Of a stretch of 64,000 nucleotides of DNA, positions 11,365-23,073 are shown one piece after another. Made by a program: the position numbers and the translations under genes. The notes beneath the pieces were generated by a model. It was not told where the DNA came from. It did not search any database and saw only the letters and a program-made list of their open reading frames with translations. This DNA comes from Dastarcus helophoroides. Lineage: Eukaryota > Arthropoda > Insecta > Coleoptera > Bothrideridae. The stretch covers positions 6,544,508-6,608,507 of the forward strand of contig CM053331.1 in NCBI GenBank assembly GCA_028583605.1. The letters run 5' to 3'. Numbering within the stretch: position 1 is the stretch's first letter; the number at the start of each line of letters is the position of its first letter.

Positions 11365-14300
11365 TAAAAATTGAAATACAAAATTTGTCCCCTGAAACCA
11401 AGAAAGATTAAAAACACAACAAAGGTTGCTCTAACGCGTTTCGACAGCCAAGCTATCGTCTTCTTCTTAGTTTGGCTGCCAAAATGCGGTAGAGCAACCT
11501 TTGTTGTGTTTTTTAATCTTTCTTGGTGTCAAGCAACAAGTTTTGTATTCCAGTCCGTTCCTTCAAATTTTCAGTTCCTTTAAGACAACTTTTTTTCTCT
11601 AAATTAACTTTTTTAGAACTTTTGATTTTTATATTTCGTATTTTAATTGAAAACTAATAGAAAAAAATCGAAATTTTTAAAAAAAAAGATAAACAGTTTA
11701 ATTTTCGAGTCAAACACAAAAATTTTAAAATCAAAACCAAAACAGAGTTCTCAAAATTTCGACTCGAACTTTCAAATTACAAATTTTCTAGAAGATGTCA
11801 ATTTTAAGGTAAAAAAATCTGAATAGCCGTGCCACGTTTTACATGAAAATTGCATATATTTGTAATTTCATATTTTTCTCAAAATCTGGAATTTTTTTCT
11901 AAAATTTTGTATTGCATCAAATTTCCAAATTTTATTTTTATAAAGTTTAGGTTTTTCTCAAAAGTTGATATTTTTGCCTAAAATGTGAAGCGTAATTTTA
12001 ATCTTCAAACGTAATCTTGGGTTTTAAATAGCTTTTTTAAACTTCGAATTTTTCAAAATACGCACTAATAAAAATTGAAATACAAAACTTGTCCCGTGAA
12101 ACCAAGAAAGCTTTTTCTTGGTTTCAGGAGACAAGTTTTGTATTTCAATTTTTGAAGATAACCAAGGACCATTCCGTTCCTTCAAAATTTCAGTTCCTTT
12201 AAGACAACTTTTTTTCTCTAAATTAACTTTTTTAGAACTTTGGATTTTTATATTTCGTATTTTAATTCAAAACTAATTGAAAAAAAGTTGAAATTTTTAG
12301 AAAAAAGGTGAACAGTTCAATTTTCGAGTCAAAAACAAAAATTTTCAAATCAAAACCAAAACACAGTTCTCAAAATTTCGACTCGAATTTCCAGATTACA
12401 AATTTTCTAGAAGTCGTCAATTTTTAAGTAAAAAAAAATCTGAATAGCCGTGCCGCGCTTTACATGAAAATTGCATATTTTTGTAATTTCATATTTTTCT
12501 CAAAATCTGGAATTTTTTTCTAAAATTTTGTATTGTATCAAATTTCCAATTTTTATTTTTATAAATTTTAGGTTTTTCTCGAAAGTTGATATTTTTGCTT
12601 ACAATCTGAAGCGTAATTTTAATCTTCAAACGTAATTTTTGGTTTTAAATACCTTTTTTAAACTTCGAATTTTTCAAAATATGCACCAATAAAAATTGAA
12701 ATACAAAACTTGTCCCCTGAAACCGAGAATTCAAGGGACAAGTTTTGTACTTCAATTTTTGAAGATATCCAATGACCATTCCGTTCCTTCAAAATTTCAG
12801 TTCCCTTGAGACCACTTTTTTTCTTTAAATTAACTTTTTTAGAACTTTTGATTTTTATATTTCTTATTTTAATTGAAAACTAATAGAAAAAAGTCTAAAT
12901 TTTCAAAAAAAAAGATAAACAGTTCATTTTACGAGTCAAAAACAAAAATTTTTAAATCAAAACCAAAACAAAGTTCTCAAAATTTTGACTCGAACTTTCA
13001 AATTACAAATTTTCTAGAAGATGTCAATTTTAAGGTAAAAAAATCTGAATAGCCGTGCCACGTTTTACATGAAAATTGCATATATTTGTAATTTCATATT
13101 TTTCTCAAAATCTGGAATTTTTTTCTAAAATTTTGTATTGCATCAAATTTCCAAATTTTATTTTTATAAAGTTTAGGTTTTTTTCGAAAGTTGATATTTT
13201 TGTTTAAAATTTGAAGCGTAATTCTAATCTTCAGACGTAATTTTTGGTTTTAAATACCTTTTTTAAAATTTGAATTTTTTAAAATATGCACCAATAAAAA
13301 TTGAAATACAAAACTTGTCCCGTGAAACCAAGAAAGATCTTTCTTGGTTTCAGGGGGCAAGTTTTGTATTTCAATTTTTGAAGATAACCAAGGACCATTC
13401 CGTTTCTTCAAAATGTCGGTTCCTTTAAGACAACTTTTTTTCTGTAAATTAATTTTTTTAGAACTTTTGATTTTTATATTTCGTATTTTAATTGAAAACT
13501 AAAAGAAAAAAATCGAAATTTTCAGGAAAAAGGTAAATAGTTTAATTTTCGAGTCAAAAACAAAACTTTTCAAATCAAAACCAAAACAGAGTTCTCAAAA
13601 TTTTGACTCGAACTTCCAAATTACAAATTTTCAAGAAGTCATTAATTTTTAAGTAAAAAAATCTGAGTAGCAGTGCCGCGCTTCACATGAAAATTGCATA
13701 TTTTTGTAATTTCATATTTTTCTCAAAATCTGGAATTTAATTCTTAAATTTTGTCTTACATCAAATTTCCAATTTTTATTTTTATAAATTTTAGTTTTTT
13801 CTCGAAAGTTGACTTTTTGTCTTACCATTGATAGCGTAATTTTAATCTTTAAACGTAATCTTTGGTTTTAAATACCTTTTTTAAACTTTGAATTTTTCAA
13901 AATGCGCACCAATATAAATTGAAATACAAAACTTGTCCCCAAGAAAGATCTTTCTTGGTTTTAGGGGGGGACAAGTTTTGAATTTTAATTTTTGAAAGTA
14001 AGTTCCAACTTTTATTTTTATAAATTTTAGGTTTTTATGGAAAGTTGACATGTTTTCTTAAAATTTGAAGCGTAATTTTAAACTTCAAATATAATCTTTG
14101 GTTTTAAATATCTATTTTAAACTTCGAATTTTTCAAAATATGCATCAATAAAAATTGAAATACAAAACTTGTCCCCTGAAACCAAGAATGATCTCTCTTG
14201 GTTTCAGGGGACAAGTTTTGTATCCTAATTTTTGAAGATAAGTTCCAACTTTTATTTTTATAAATTTTAGGTTTTTCTGGAAAGTTGAGATATTTTCTTA

Positions 14301-14485
14301 AGATTTGAAGCGTAATTTTAATCTTCAAATGTAATCTTTGGGTTTAAATACCTTTTTTAAACTTCGAATTTTTCAAAATATGCACCAATAAAAATTGTAT
14401 TACAAAACTTATCCCCTGAAACCAAGAAAGATCGTTCTTGCATTTCATCTCTTTTGCATTTCAATTTTTGAAGATAACCAAGGAC
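11365..14485. repeat. Tandem array of ~600-bp units, each with a hairpin
   Basis: Units begin near 11367, 12067, 12687, 13289, 13911, 14144 and 14386. The first four are about 600-700 bp; the last three are shortened to about 240 bp or less. Each begins with a hairpin built on AATACAAAACTTGTCCCCTG and CAAGAAAG. Full units share the words TTAGAACTTTTGATTTTTAT, GAATAGCCGTGCC and ACATGAAAATTGCATAT. The array ends in GATAACCAAGGACC, which also borders the hairpin element at 9364. A hairpin MITE therefore seems to have become part of a satellite unit. No coding sequence was seen. Confidence 0.8.
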
Positions 14486-16620
14486 CAGTCCGTTCCACCA
14501 AACAAAAAATATGCACGATTTCGAAAATCTTAACTTTTTATTGAAAATTTTAACTTTCTATGAAGATGTCGATATTTTTCAAAATTTCGATTACCGAAAA
14601 TTCTAATATTTTCCCGAAAATCGTTTGTCTTCCAAAATTTCGATTTTTTCGAAAATTTGAAATTTTTTGAAAACTTCCAAATCTAATTCTTTTGAACAAT
14701 TTGGCTTTTATTTTTTGAAAGTAAGTAACATTCCAAATATTTTCAAATTTGATATTTTCTCAAAACTTCGCTTTTTTCAAATTCCAACTCTTTTAAAGTT
14801 TAGCATTTTTTAAAAATCTAGTCTGGCTTTTTAAGAAGTTCGAGTATTTTTCAAAAATCTGACAGATATTTTCAAAACATTAAATGTTTTTGAAGATTTA
14901 ATTTTTTTATGAACATTTCAACATTTTAGTTTCTTCTTTCAACATTTAATTTCTTTACAATTTTAATTTTCTGAACATATTGCTTTTTGATGAAAACTCA
15001 ATTTTTTTAAATTTTGGCGTTTTTTTAAATAGTCGATTAATATTTTTGAAAATTTTGATTTTATTTCGAAATTTAACTTCTTTAAAAATCTGGGTTTTTT
15101 AACATCCCAAAATTCTTTCAAAATTTCACTTATTTTTGAAATTTTTGGCTATTTCTCAAAATTTTGAGTTTTTTTTATTCTTTGAAAATTATGACTTTCA
15201 GAATTTATTTTTTTAAATTAAATTAAAACACTTTTTGGGTTTTCGGTTCTTAATAAAAGAATTTCAATTTTTCTTGAAGATTTCAGCATCTTTTAAAATT
15301 TTCAAATTTTTCTATAAAATTGTGACTTTTTTAATTTTTGACTTAATTTCAAAATTTTATCCTTTTTAAAATTATGACGATCTTTAAAATTTTCAACTTT
15401 TTCTGAAAATCTTTATTTTCTTTTAAAGTTATTAGTTATTTTCAAATTAAATTAGTCCCAACTTCAAAAAGGTAATCTTTTTTTATGGAAATTTCAATTT
15501 TTTCAAATCATTTGCAAAATTTTGTCTTGACATTTTCCACAATTTTCCAAAATTGCACCTCCTTTTAAAATATCGAATTTTCCGAATTTCCACATTTTTC
15601 GAAATCCTTTTATTGAAAAAATTTAATTTTTATGAAAATGTCTATTTTTCCAAATTTTCGAATATTATAATTTTAATTCAAATTTCCTCTGCCAAAATTA
15701 TGGGTTGTTGAAAAATTTGAAATTTTTTCAAAATTTTGACTTTTTGAAAAATTTGAAATTGTTTGAAAATTTTGACCTTTTGAAAAATTTGAAATTTTTT
15801 GAAAATTTCTTTTTTCAAAGTTTTGAACTCTTCGGTCGATATTTTCAAAATTTGTTATTTTCTCAAAACCTCGCTTATTTTGAAAATTCCGACTTTTGTA
15901 AATTTGGGATATGTACAAAATTTTGTTTTTTTTAAAGAATTATATCAAAATTTCGATTTTTTTGGAAAACCTGAATTTTTTTGAAACTTTTAAGTTTTTA
16001 AGAATTGTTAAATATTTATCAAAATTGTCTTTTTATAAAATTTTCAAAGTTTTTCAAAATTCTAATTTATTTTTTAAGATTTTCCGACCTTTTTAAAATT
16101 TCAAGTATTTTCCAAAATTTACTTTTAAACCAAATTTTATTTTTATAAATTTTAGTTTTTTCCCGAGATTTCGACTTTTTTTTCAAATCCGGAGTTTAAC
16201 CTTGAATTATTATCGAAAATTTTAGCACGTTTTATAAATATTTGAGATTAAAGTGAACATTTTTAAAATTTTGAATTTAACTTTTCCATGTTGAAATTTT
16301 TCTTTAATGTTGGCCTGCAATCTCGAAACTATTTTTAAAAATCCTAATCTTCCAACCCAATCTTTGGTTCAAAAAACGTAGATTTTGAGTTTTAAGTCAA
16401 AATTTGGAGGAAAAAAAATTGGGGAGTCTTGGAGATTGCCGACAAAAGTGAAAACTTAAAACCAACCTTCTCTAATGTAAACAATAGAGCATGTTGAACA
16501 CGTGTGATGGTAACGTGAAACCTTACCCAAAATAGCTCAACAAACCTAAAGAAGATTTCACTTCACTAAAAACATAGTTTAAAATCGAAAGGAAAATACT
16601 TGTTATTCCATACTACTACA
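14486..16620. other. AT-rich DNA with a short ~50-bp minisatellite
   Basis: Mostly TTTTCAAAATTTTGAC-type background. At 15706-15815 a unit of about 52 bp (GAAAAATTTGAAATTTTTTC and GACTTTTT) is repeated about three times. Phe-rich and Asn-rich open frames at 15673-16096 translate this repeat and are not genes. Confidence 0.5.
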
Positions 16621-18016
16621 CAGGGTGTCCCCGTTTTAAGTGCCTTAAATAAAGCAGGTGATGGAAAAAGTAATGTTAAGGAAAAAGTTTTCTATAAACA
16701 TGTATCCGGAAACACTTAATAAAAAAGATACAAGATGTTAAAATTCAAAAAAATATTTTTATTGTTTCATTTTAAAATTTTCAGAATTATTTAAACTAAA
16801 TTTTGCACACATGGTATGTAGATGAAGGATCATAACATAAGAGAAAATTAAGATTCTATCCCAACCAGTGGCGGAATTACGGGTAATCTGTGATATTGCT
16901 TTGAAAAAAAAGTAGTACGCCACTAAACAAAAAAAAAAAATAGAATTTTTGGATAAAGCATTTAATTCTGAACAGGAGTTTTTTCTTGACATTTTTTTGG
17001 CATTTATTGCCTTATGTTTTACGTAGGAACTGTTCGAATACAATGTATGCTGGTCTTTAAATAATCACTGACTAACACAAAGAGGGGTAAGCTAAAGATC
17101 CTACAACATTGGATAAAATGAACTGAATTAACACTTTTGGATAAAGCTGACTCTTTAACGTTCTTTCATATTTGCAGGGCCGGCGCTAGGGTCCTCACCG
17201 CCCGCATGCAATTTTTATCCTAGCGCCACCTATTATTTTAAAACTTTTTTACAGTTTCTTATCATTAAAATTATATATGTATAAAATTACATTAAATTTT
17301 TTAATTACTATTTAATAAATCTGGATTTAGTACACAAAAAATTGGATATAATGGTTTTAACATCTAATTCTGCACATACATCATTCTTAATGCTAATTAA
17401 CGCCAAACTATTTAGCCTATCTTGTGACATATTTGTTCTTAAGTAAGTTTTAATAATTTCCATTTAGAAAAACTACGTTCGCCACTTGCTACGCTAACAA
17501 GTTAAGTTAACATTATTCTTAAGGCAATTGAAAAGTTAGGGAAAGCTAAATTATTGGATACAATATAATTAAGAATATCAAAAGGTTTTCGAATATTAAA
17601 ATCATTCTTCCGAAAAATATCCCGGAAAGCACACATCAAATAACTCTATTGCATTTACATCTTTACTCTCGCCGTCCTTTAAAATAATCCCAAAATCGTT
17701 GCAATATTTTCTTAAAGATTCATTATTAATTTCCGGTAATTTATTCAAAAAATCGAAATTTTTAAAATATGTCTTTAATTGTTCAAACAGATTTGTTGAA
17801 CACATTACAACATCTTAAAGGGTATAAAATACATTGATTTTAAATTTATCTAGTGGAGATCGAGGCGATTCGTCGGGTTGCTCATAATCAAATTGTCGTG
17901 TCTTCTTTCGTTGTCGAAATTCCGAACTATTTTTAAATCCTTGTTCTCCATTCAACTCTTCGCTCAGTTCTTTTGCTGTTTTTAGAGCATCCTTAAATTT
18001 CAGTTCTGATCGATAA

Positions 18017-20623
18017 CACAGGCCCACAAAAAAAAAAGTGGTGTGTGCTGGGTGTCGGACCCACATAGTCCGGCGTATTTTTTCCCGCTAAACACGAATC
18101 TGTAGTCTAAATTGGGGGTCAAACTGCTAAAAGTAGAGAAAAACCAAAAAAACCGATAAAAATCACGATCTCGTATTTTTTTCTGTTTGATATTATCATT
18201 CTTATAATTTTCGTCTTTTCCTGACCCTTTTTTCTTCAAATGACCTGTGAAGTGGATTTCTGCTACGTTTTGTTCCTTTTTCTTGAGTTTCTCTGTGTAG
18301 CATCCAACAGTAATCTGCAAACATATTTATTCCCCACTGTCCCTGAAACCGCCGTTCAAACTCTTTGAGATCTTGGTGAAATCTTTCTCCTTGCTCTTCA
18401 CTGAAGTCTCCGTTATTCTCCGGGAATTGGTCAAGATGCGAATCAAGGAAGTGCATTTTCAAATTCATTAGGCAACCTGAATGCTAAAAATTTCTTATCA
18501 TATTTGCCACAATGCTTTTGTAATCAGCATCCTTGGTATTGCCTAAAAATTTGGTACACACTTCCTTGAAACTTAACCACGATGCCTTTTCTTGGTCATC
18601 CATGACTGCAACAAACCCTTCATCTTTGAATAACTTTCGGATTTCCGGTCCATCGAAGATGCCTTCCCTTAGTTTAGCATCAGATTTTTTTTTAAACGCA
18701 GTACGCAGGTACGTAAAACATTCACCATCTTTATCAAGAGCTTTGACATACTGTTTAATTAAGCCAAGTTTTATATGAAGAGGAGGAATGAGAATTTTGG
18801 CTGGATCAACAAGCGGTTTCTTTATTATATTATGTGATCCAACCTTAAATGAAGATCGTAAAGGCCATTCTTTTTTTACGTAGTGATTTTTTCGATCCCT
18901 ACTGTCAAACATACACAAATAGCATGGATATTTTGTGAATCCAGATTGCTGTCCAAGGATCATGGACAAAATTTTTAAATCACCACATACTTGCCACTTA
19001 TGTTCTTCGTACTTTATTTTCTTTAGGACAACTTCGAGGTTTGAATACTCTTCTTTAAGTACAGTGGAGTGGGCTAAAGGTAGAGGAGCGAATTTGTTGG
19101 TGTTGTGGAGAAGGACTGCCTTAAGACTCTGTTGAGACGAATCAATGAATAACCGCCAATTTTCTGGCTCATATAAATTTGGCTTAAATTCATCGATAAG
19201 TCCTTTTACATCAGTGCAATAGAGTAAATCTTCATTTTTTTCAAAATATTTACGGAAGGCTTCTTCTCGATTCCGATAAAACGAAACTTTAGTACCTTTT
19301 GTCAATAGATTTCTCTTTTTCATATTCGAAGCCAATATTTCAGCCGCTTCTTTTGAGAGTTTAGCCTCTCTGAATAAATCATTCAGATGTTTTTGATCGT
19401 ATTTTTCCGGCTTCCGATCTTCACCAATAGGTCTGTATTCTTCATTGCTCGAAAACTCTTCTTCCTCAGATTCGCTAGAAATGTTTTCACTACTAGTATC
19501 AAACTCTTTATCAATAAAAGCTGAATTTTCAGGATGGACGTCGACTTCCATTGTGTCTAATCCACTAGTCAGACTGTCTTGTGACGTGTCATCTTCTAAA
19601 CCTTCTATGAAGTTTGCAACTGGTTGTTGAACACTTGACACAGAAGGATAAGAAATTTTATCCTTATGCATTCGGCCCACAGTGTTGACATTTGTTGTGC
19701 AAAAGTAACAATTACTTGCATCAAGTGGCTTTTTCCATATCGCTGGAGTTTTAAATTTAAGATTCGCCTTGACCTGGTGCTTTTCAAATCTATTGATCAT
19801 ATTATAACATGAGCCACAAACAAAATTGGGTATCCAATTTTTGAGATCGAGGGAAACTTTCATATTGAAGCACTTTTCATACAAAGTCACGAAACGATCT
19901 GTTAGTTTCTTTGTATTTTTTATCCCTATGTACTTTGCACAAACGTAGCAAAAAGCATTGGGATTTCCAGTACATTTGTGATTGCCACGAGTACTAGAAG
20001 TTCCAGCAAAATTTTCAGTAGAAGAATCCATGAAAATAAATAAACCCCGCACGCTAGAATACCTAGGCCTAAGTATGAGGGCTTTCCGACTTTGACAAGG
20101 ACAATGTCAACTCGTCGTCGGACACACTACGGCATCATTCTCATATTCTAGCGCTTCCCTGCAAAACAGCGCGCCTTCGCTGGCTTCGATACGCCGAAAT
20201 GTTGACTAGCGAATCATTCTACACATCCCGATAAAGGGCAGTTGTCATCGTAGTCCAATCATTCCGGAGTAGCAGGTTTCTGCCGGTAAATGTACCGATT
20301 TAGTTAACCATTTCCTTATTTTTTGTCAAAAACAAAATATCATCTATGTGACACTTAAATAAGACACAATAAGTAGTGAATTAACGTATTTGCACATTAC
20401 GGTTGGATATTACAGAGAGAAACAAGTTGAAACTGCAAGATGATAATATCATACAGAAAAAAATACGAGATCGTGATTTTTATCGGTTTTTTTTGGTTTT
20501 TCTCCACTTTTAGCAGTTTGACCCCCAATTTAAACTACAGATTCGTGTTCAGCGGAAAAAAATACGCCGGACTATGTGGGTCCGACACCCAGCACACACC
20601 ACTTTTTTTTTTGTGGGCCTGTG
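18017..20623 (-). mobile_element. 2.6-kb DNA transposon inside the hAT, ~180-bp TIRs
   Basis: Termini CACAGGCCCAC and GTGGGCCTGTG begin inverted repeats of about 180 bp that are about 95% identical (18017-18197 and 20441-20623; shared words GTCGGACCCACATAGTCC and TAAAAATCACGATCTCG). TAA occurs on both sides (18014-18016 and 20624-20626), a likely 3-bp target duplication. Removing the element and one TAA joins the two hAT coding pieces in frame, which confirms the boundaries. It carries one protein-coding gene. A 3-bp TNA target site would suit PIF/Harbinger, but the protein does not look like that family to me, so I leave the superfamily open. Confidence 0.85.
18202..20031 (-). pseudogene. 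Transposon protein, zinc-finger + EEQGERFHQD type, one nonsense codon
   Basis: The likely start is the Met at 20031 (MDSSTENFAG), not the upstream in-frame Met at 20052, because it sits just before the conserved Cys region. The N-terminal half has CxxC pairs (CYVC, CGSC, CYFC) suggesting a zinc-binding region, then an acidic linker. The core has WRLFIDSSQQSLKAVLLHN, VCGDLKI, YPCYLCMFDSRDR and PPLHIKLGLIKQYVKALD. After a TAG at 18484-18486 the same frame continues to EEQGERFHQD and a basic tail, ending at 18202. I recall this arrangement from uncharacterised proteins widespread in insects and cnidarians. The spaced Asp, Asp, Glu residues suggest an RNase-H-like transposase, which is inference. 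A single in-frame stop is the only break, so the element looks young. Confidence 0.8.
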
Positions 20624-23073
20624 TAATCTTGCAAAAATATTTTTAAATGTTCAATTGATTCTAATGCATGTGTAATATTAATATTTGGGTCTTAAAGCAT
20701 TTTACTTACAGAATTTATTCTATTGAGCAAGTCATGCCAAATTATAAGAGAGCAAAGAAATTTGTAGTCTTTTATTTTTAAACATAATACTCGTGCTTCA
20801 TGTTGGATTTCTTTATTAAAATTTTCATTATTTACAATATCAAAAACTGCATCGTAAATTTCTCCTAATTGATATCGTAAGGGCCGAATTGCATTAATCT
20901 TACTTTCCCATCGTGTATCTGACGGTTGTTTTAAAGTTAAATTTTTAACGTATTTTAAAAGTATTGTCCAACGCTTAGTAGAAGATGAAAAGAAATTATG
21001 TACTTCTTGAATGATATTAAAAAAACTAATTGCATCTGTATTTACCTTAGCTGCATCATAATTAAATTTAGAGTATGGGCAGCACAAGGTACGAAAAAAA
21101 GCTCGAGGATTTTTGTTCAAAAGTAAATTTTACCGCCCATTTTTTCCCTTTCATATTTGCTCCATTGTCATAACCCTGAACCACGCATGTCTTCAACGGG
21201 AATGTTCCATTTTTCCAGATGATCTATTATTGTTGAACATAAACCACGTCCTGTTGAATCAGTTATATCAACAAAGCCCAAAAAATTTTGCCTTATTTTT
21301 ACAACTTCATTTTCAAAAAAAACTAATCATACAATAATTGTCATCTGTTCTATTTTACTTGCATCAGGTGTACAATCTAATATTATTGAATAATATTTAG
21401 ATTTTCATAGCGAGTATTCCTAATCGCTTTACTTAAAATTTCCAATAATTCATTTGAATTTCCTTACTCAAATAGTGAACTCTATTGTTCCGTTGAAGAG
21501 CTCTATCAACATGATTTTTCATAAAAGGATCAAATTTTGCAAAAAGCTCAACTAATTTTAAGAAATTGCCGTTGTTTCTTTCATATAATCTATCAGATGA
21601 TCCCCGAAAGGCTATATTTTGGCTAGCAAGGAATTTTATAATTTCTATAATGCGTTCTAAAACACTCCTCCAATGCCTCTTTTCCATCTCATACATGCTT
21701 TGAGTCTGACAATCAATAGTAGTTTTGTTTTTAAGCTTTTATCTAGGTCTTTCCATTGTAAAAAAATTCTCATATGAGTTAGGCTAGTCTCATGTCTATG
21801 CAAAGTTGTACTAAGATTTCTCCAATCGTAATAACCTTCTACAAGACTACTAGATTCATTAGATGCGAAAAGTTTGCAACAAAAACAAAAAACACGATTC
21901 AATTTTTCGGAATAAATAAGCCATGTTCTAGGCACTAACTCCCCATTTTCCATTTTTCTATTATAATATGTATCGTTAAATTTGCGACCGTGTGTATCTT
22001 TGGGATAAATATTTTTTTTTTAACAGGACCCGTTTCAACTAATTCAACTCGCAGTTTTCCGTCAATAATGCCCCATTCAGTTGGGTCTTCTAAATTTTTA
22101 AATACTACCGTTTCCTTAGTTTCGTCGACAACAACATTTAAATCTAACTGTTGCGTTTCATTTAAATCATGTTGTAGTTATGAATGATCTTTAGAAAAAC
22201 TAGTTGATGAACACATATTTCTTCTAAATCAACTTCCTGTGTCAGGATTTATAATTTTTCAATTTTTCAGCTTGTTTTTTAATATTTGCACCAGATAATT
22301 TCTTTTTTGATTCCATGTTTTTTCTTAAGCACAAAAAGCACTAAAACTAAACTTGTAAAAAAAAGTTTATGCAGAACAATAATTCACTAATTTTCACTGT
22401 TATTAATCGGTTAATGCCTTATCCCATAGGTTGGCACTATTTTTCAACAACAAAACAACAACAAAAATTTTAATAATAGAGATAAAAGTTTCGGGGGATA
22501 AAACTTTTTTTTTTATTGAAAATTTTTCTCCTTTAAAATCTTTTTTCAAATTTCTCAAACGTTAATAATTTTGAAGCTATTCGCGAAAAACTAAATCTGA
22601 TTTTTTTCAAATTTTTATTTGTTAATAACTTATGCGATTGTTCATGTGAAGGTCTTAAACTTTTTTTACACGCTATTCTGCATCAAATAAGCCCTCGCCC
22701 ATAGTTTTATACGCTATAGCAACGAACATGCTTATAAACTTGTGGATTAGAATTCAATTAGACTAGTAGGAATTATTGTAAAGTCGATGTAAGACGCAAA
22801 TATCATGTTTTAAAAATCGCGCGCTTTTCATCTTATGAATTCAACCAATGGAAATTCACAAATCACGTGACCAATTTTAACCAATTACTTTTTGGAATGC
22901 GTCGCGGTATTTAACGCCTCGTGACGCAAAACGTCCGTAACTCAACATTTTGCTTCGGCGGCTCTTTCAAACGTTGTAACAAAAATTATCTATCATATTA
23001 GTATAAATAAATATACTTACTTTTATAAAAGTATTATCATTGTTTTTCATAAGAAATAATTACCAAGATGATA

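Larger units (their letters stand above)
17308..22316 (-). pseudogene. hAT transposase, TTF-type zinc finger + DUF4371 (broken)
   Basis: Reading leftwards from ATG at 22316 (MESKKKLSGANIKK), the N-terminal part has the motif DPTEWGI. Next, at 21950-21760, comes a TTF-type zinc finger (PRTWLIYSEKLNRVFCFCCK, then a W..L...L.RHE..L.H pattern). DUF4371-like segments follow (21696-21433; 21120-20692 with PSDTRWESK). Beyond the inner transposon the frame resumes (SELKFKDALK, 18011 down). The C-terminal dimerisation region follows (SVASGERSFSKWK, then TYLRTNMSQDRLNSLALISI), with a stop at 17308-17310. Several stops and frame changes break it, for example a TAA near 20692 and shifts near 21430, 17600 and 17460. 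It is a relic of a once complete transposase. Confidence 0.85.

Noticed and set aside
18000..18320. 106-residue open frame over the inner transposon's TIR
   Set aside because: It crosses the TIR boundary into hAT sequence and shares no motif with the transposon protein; chance frame.
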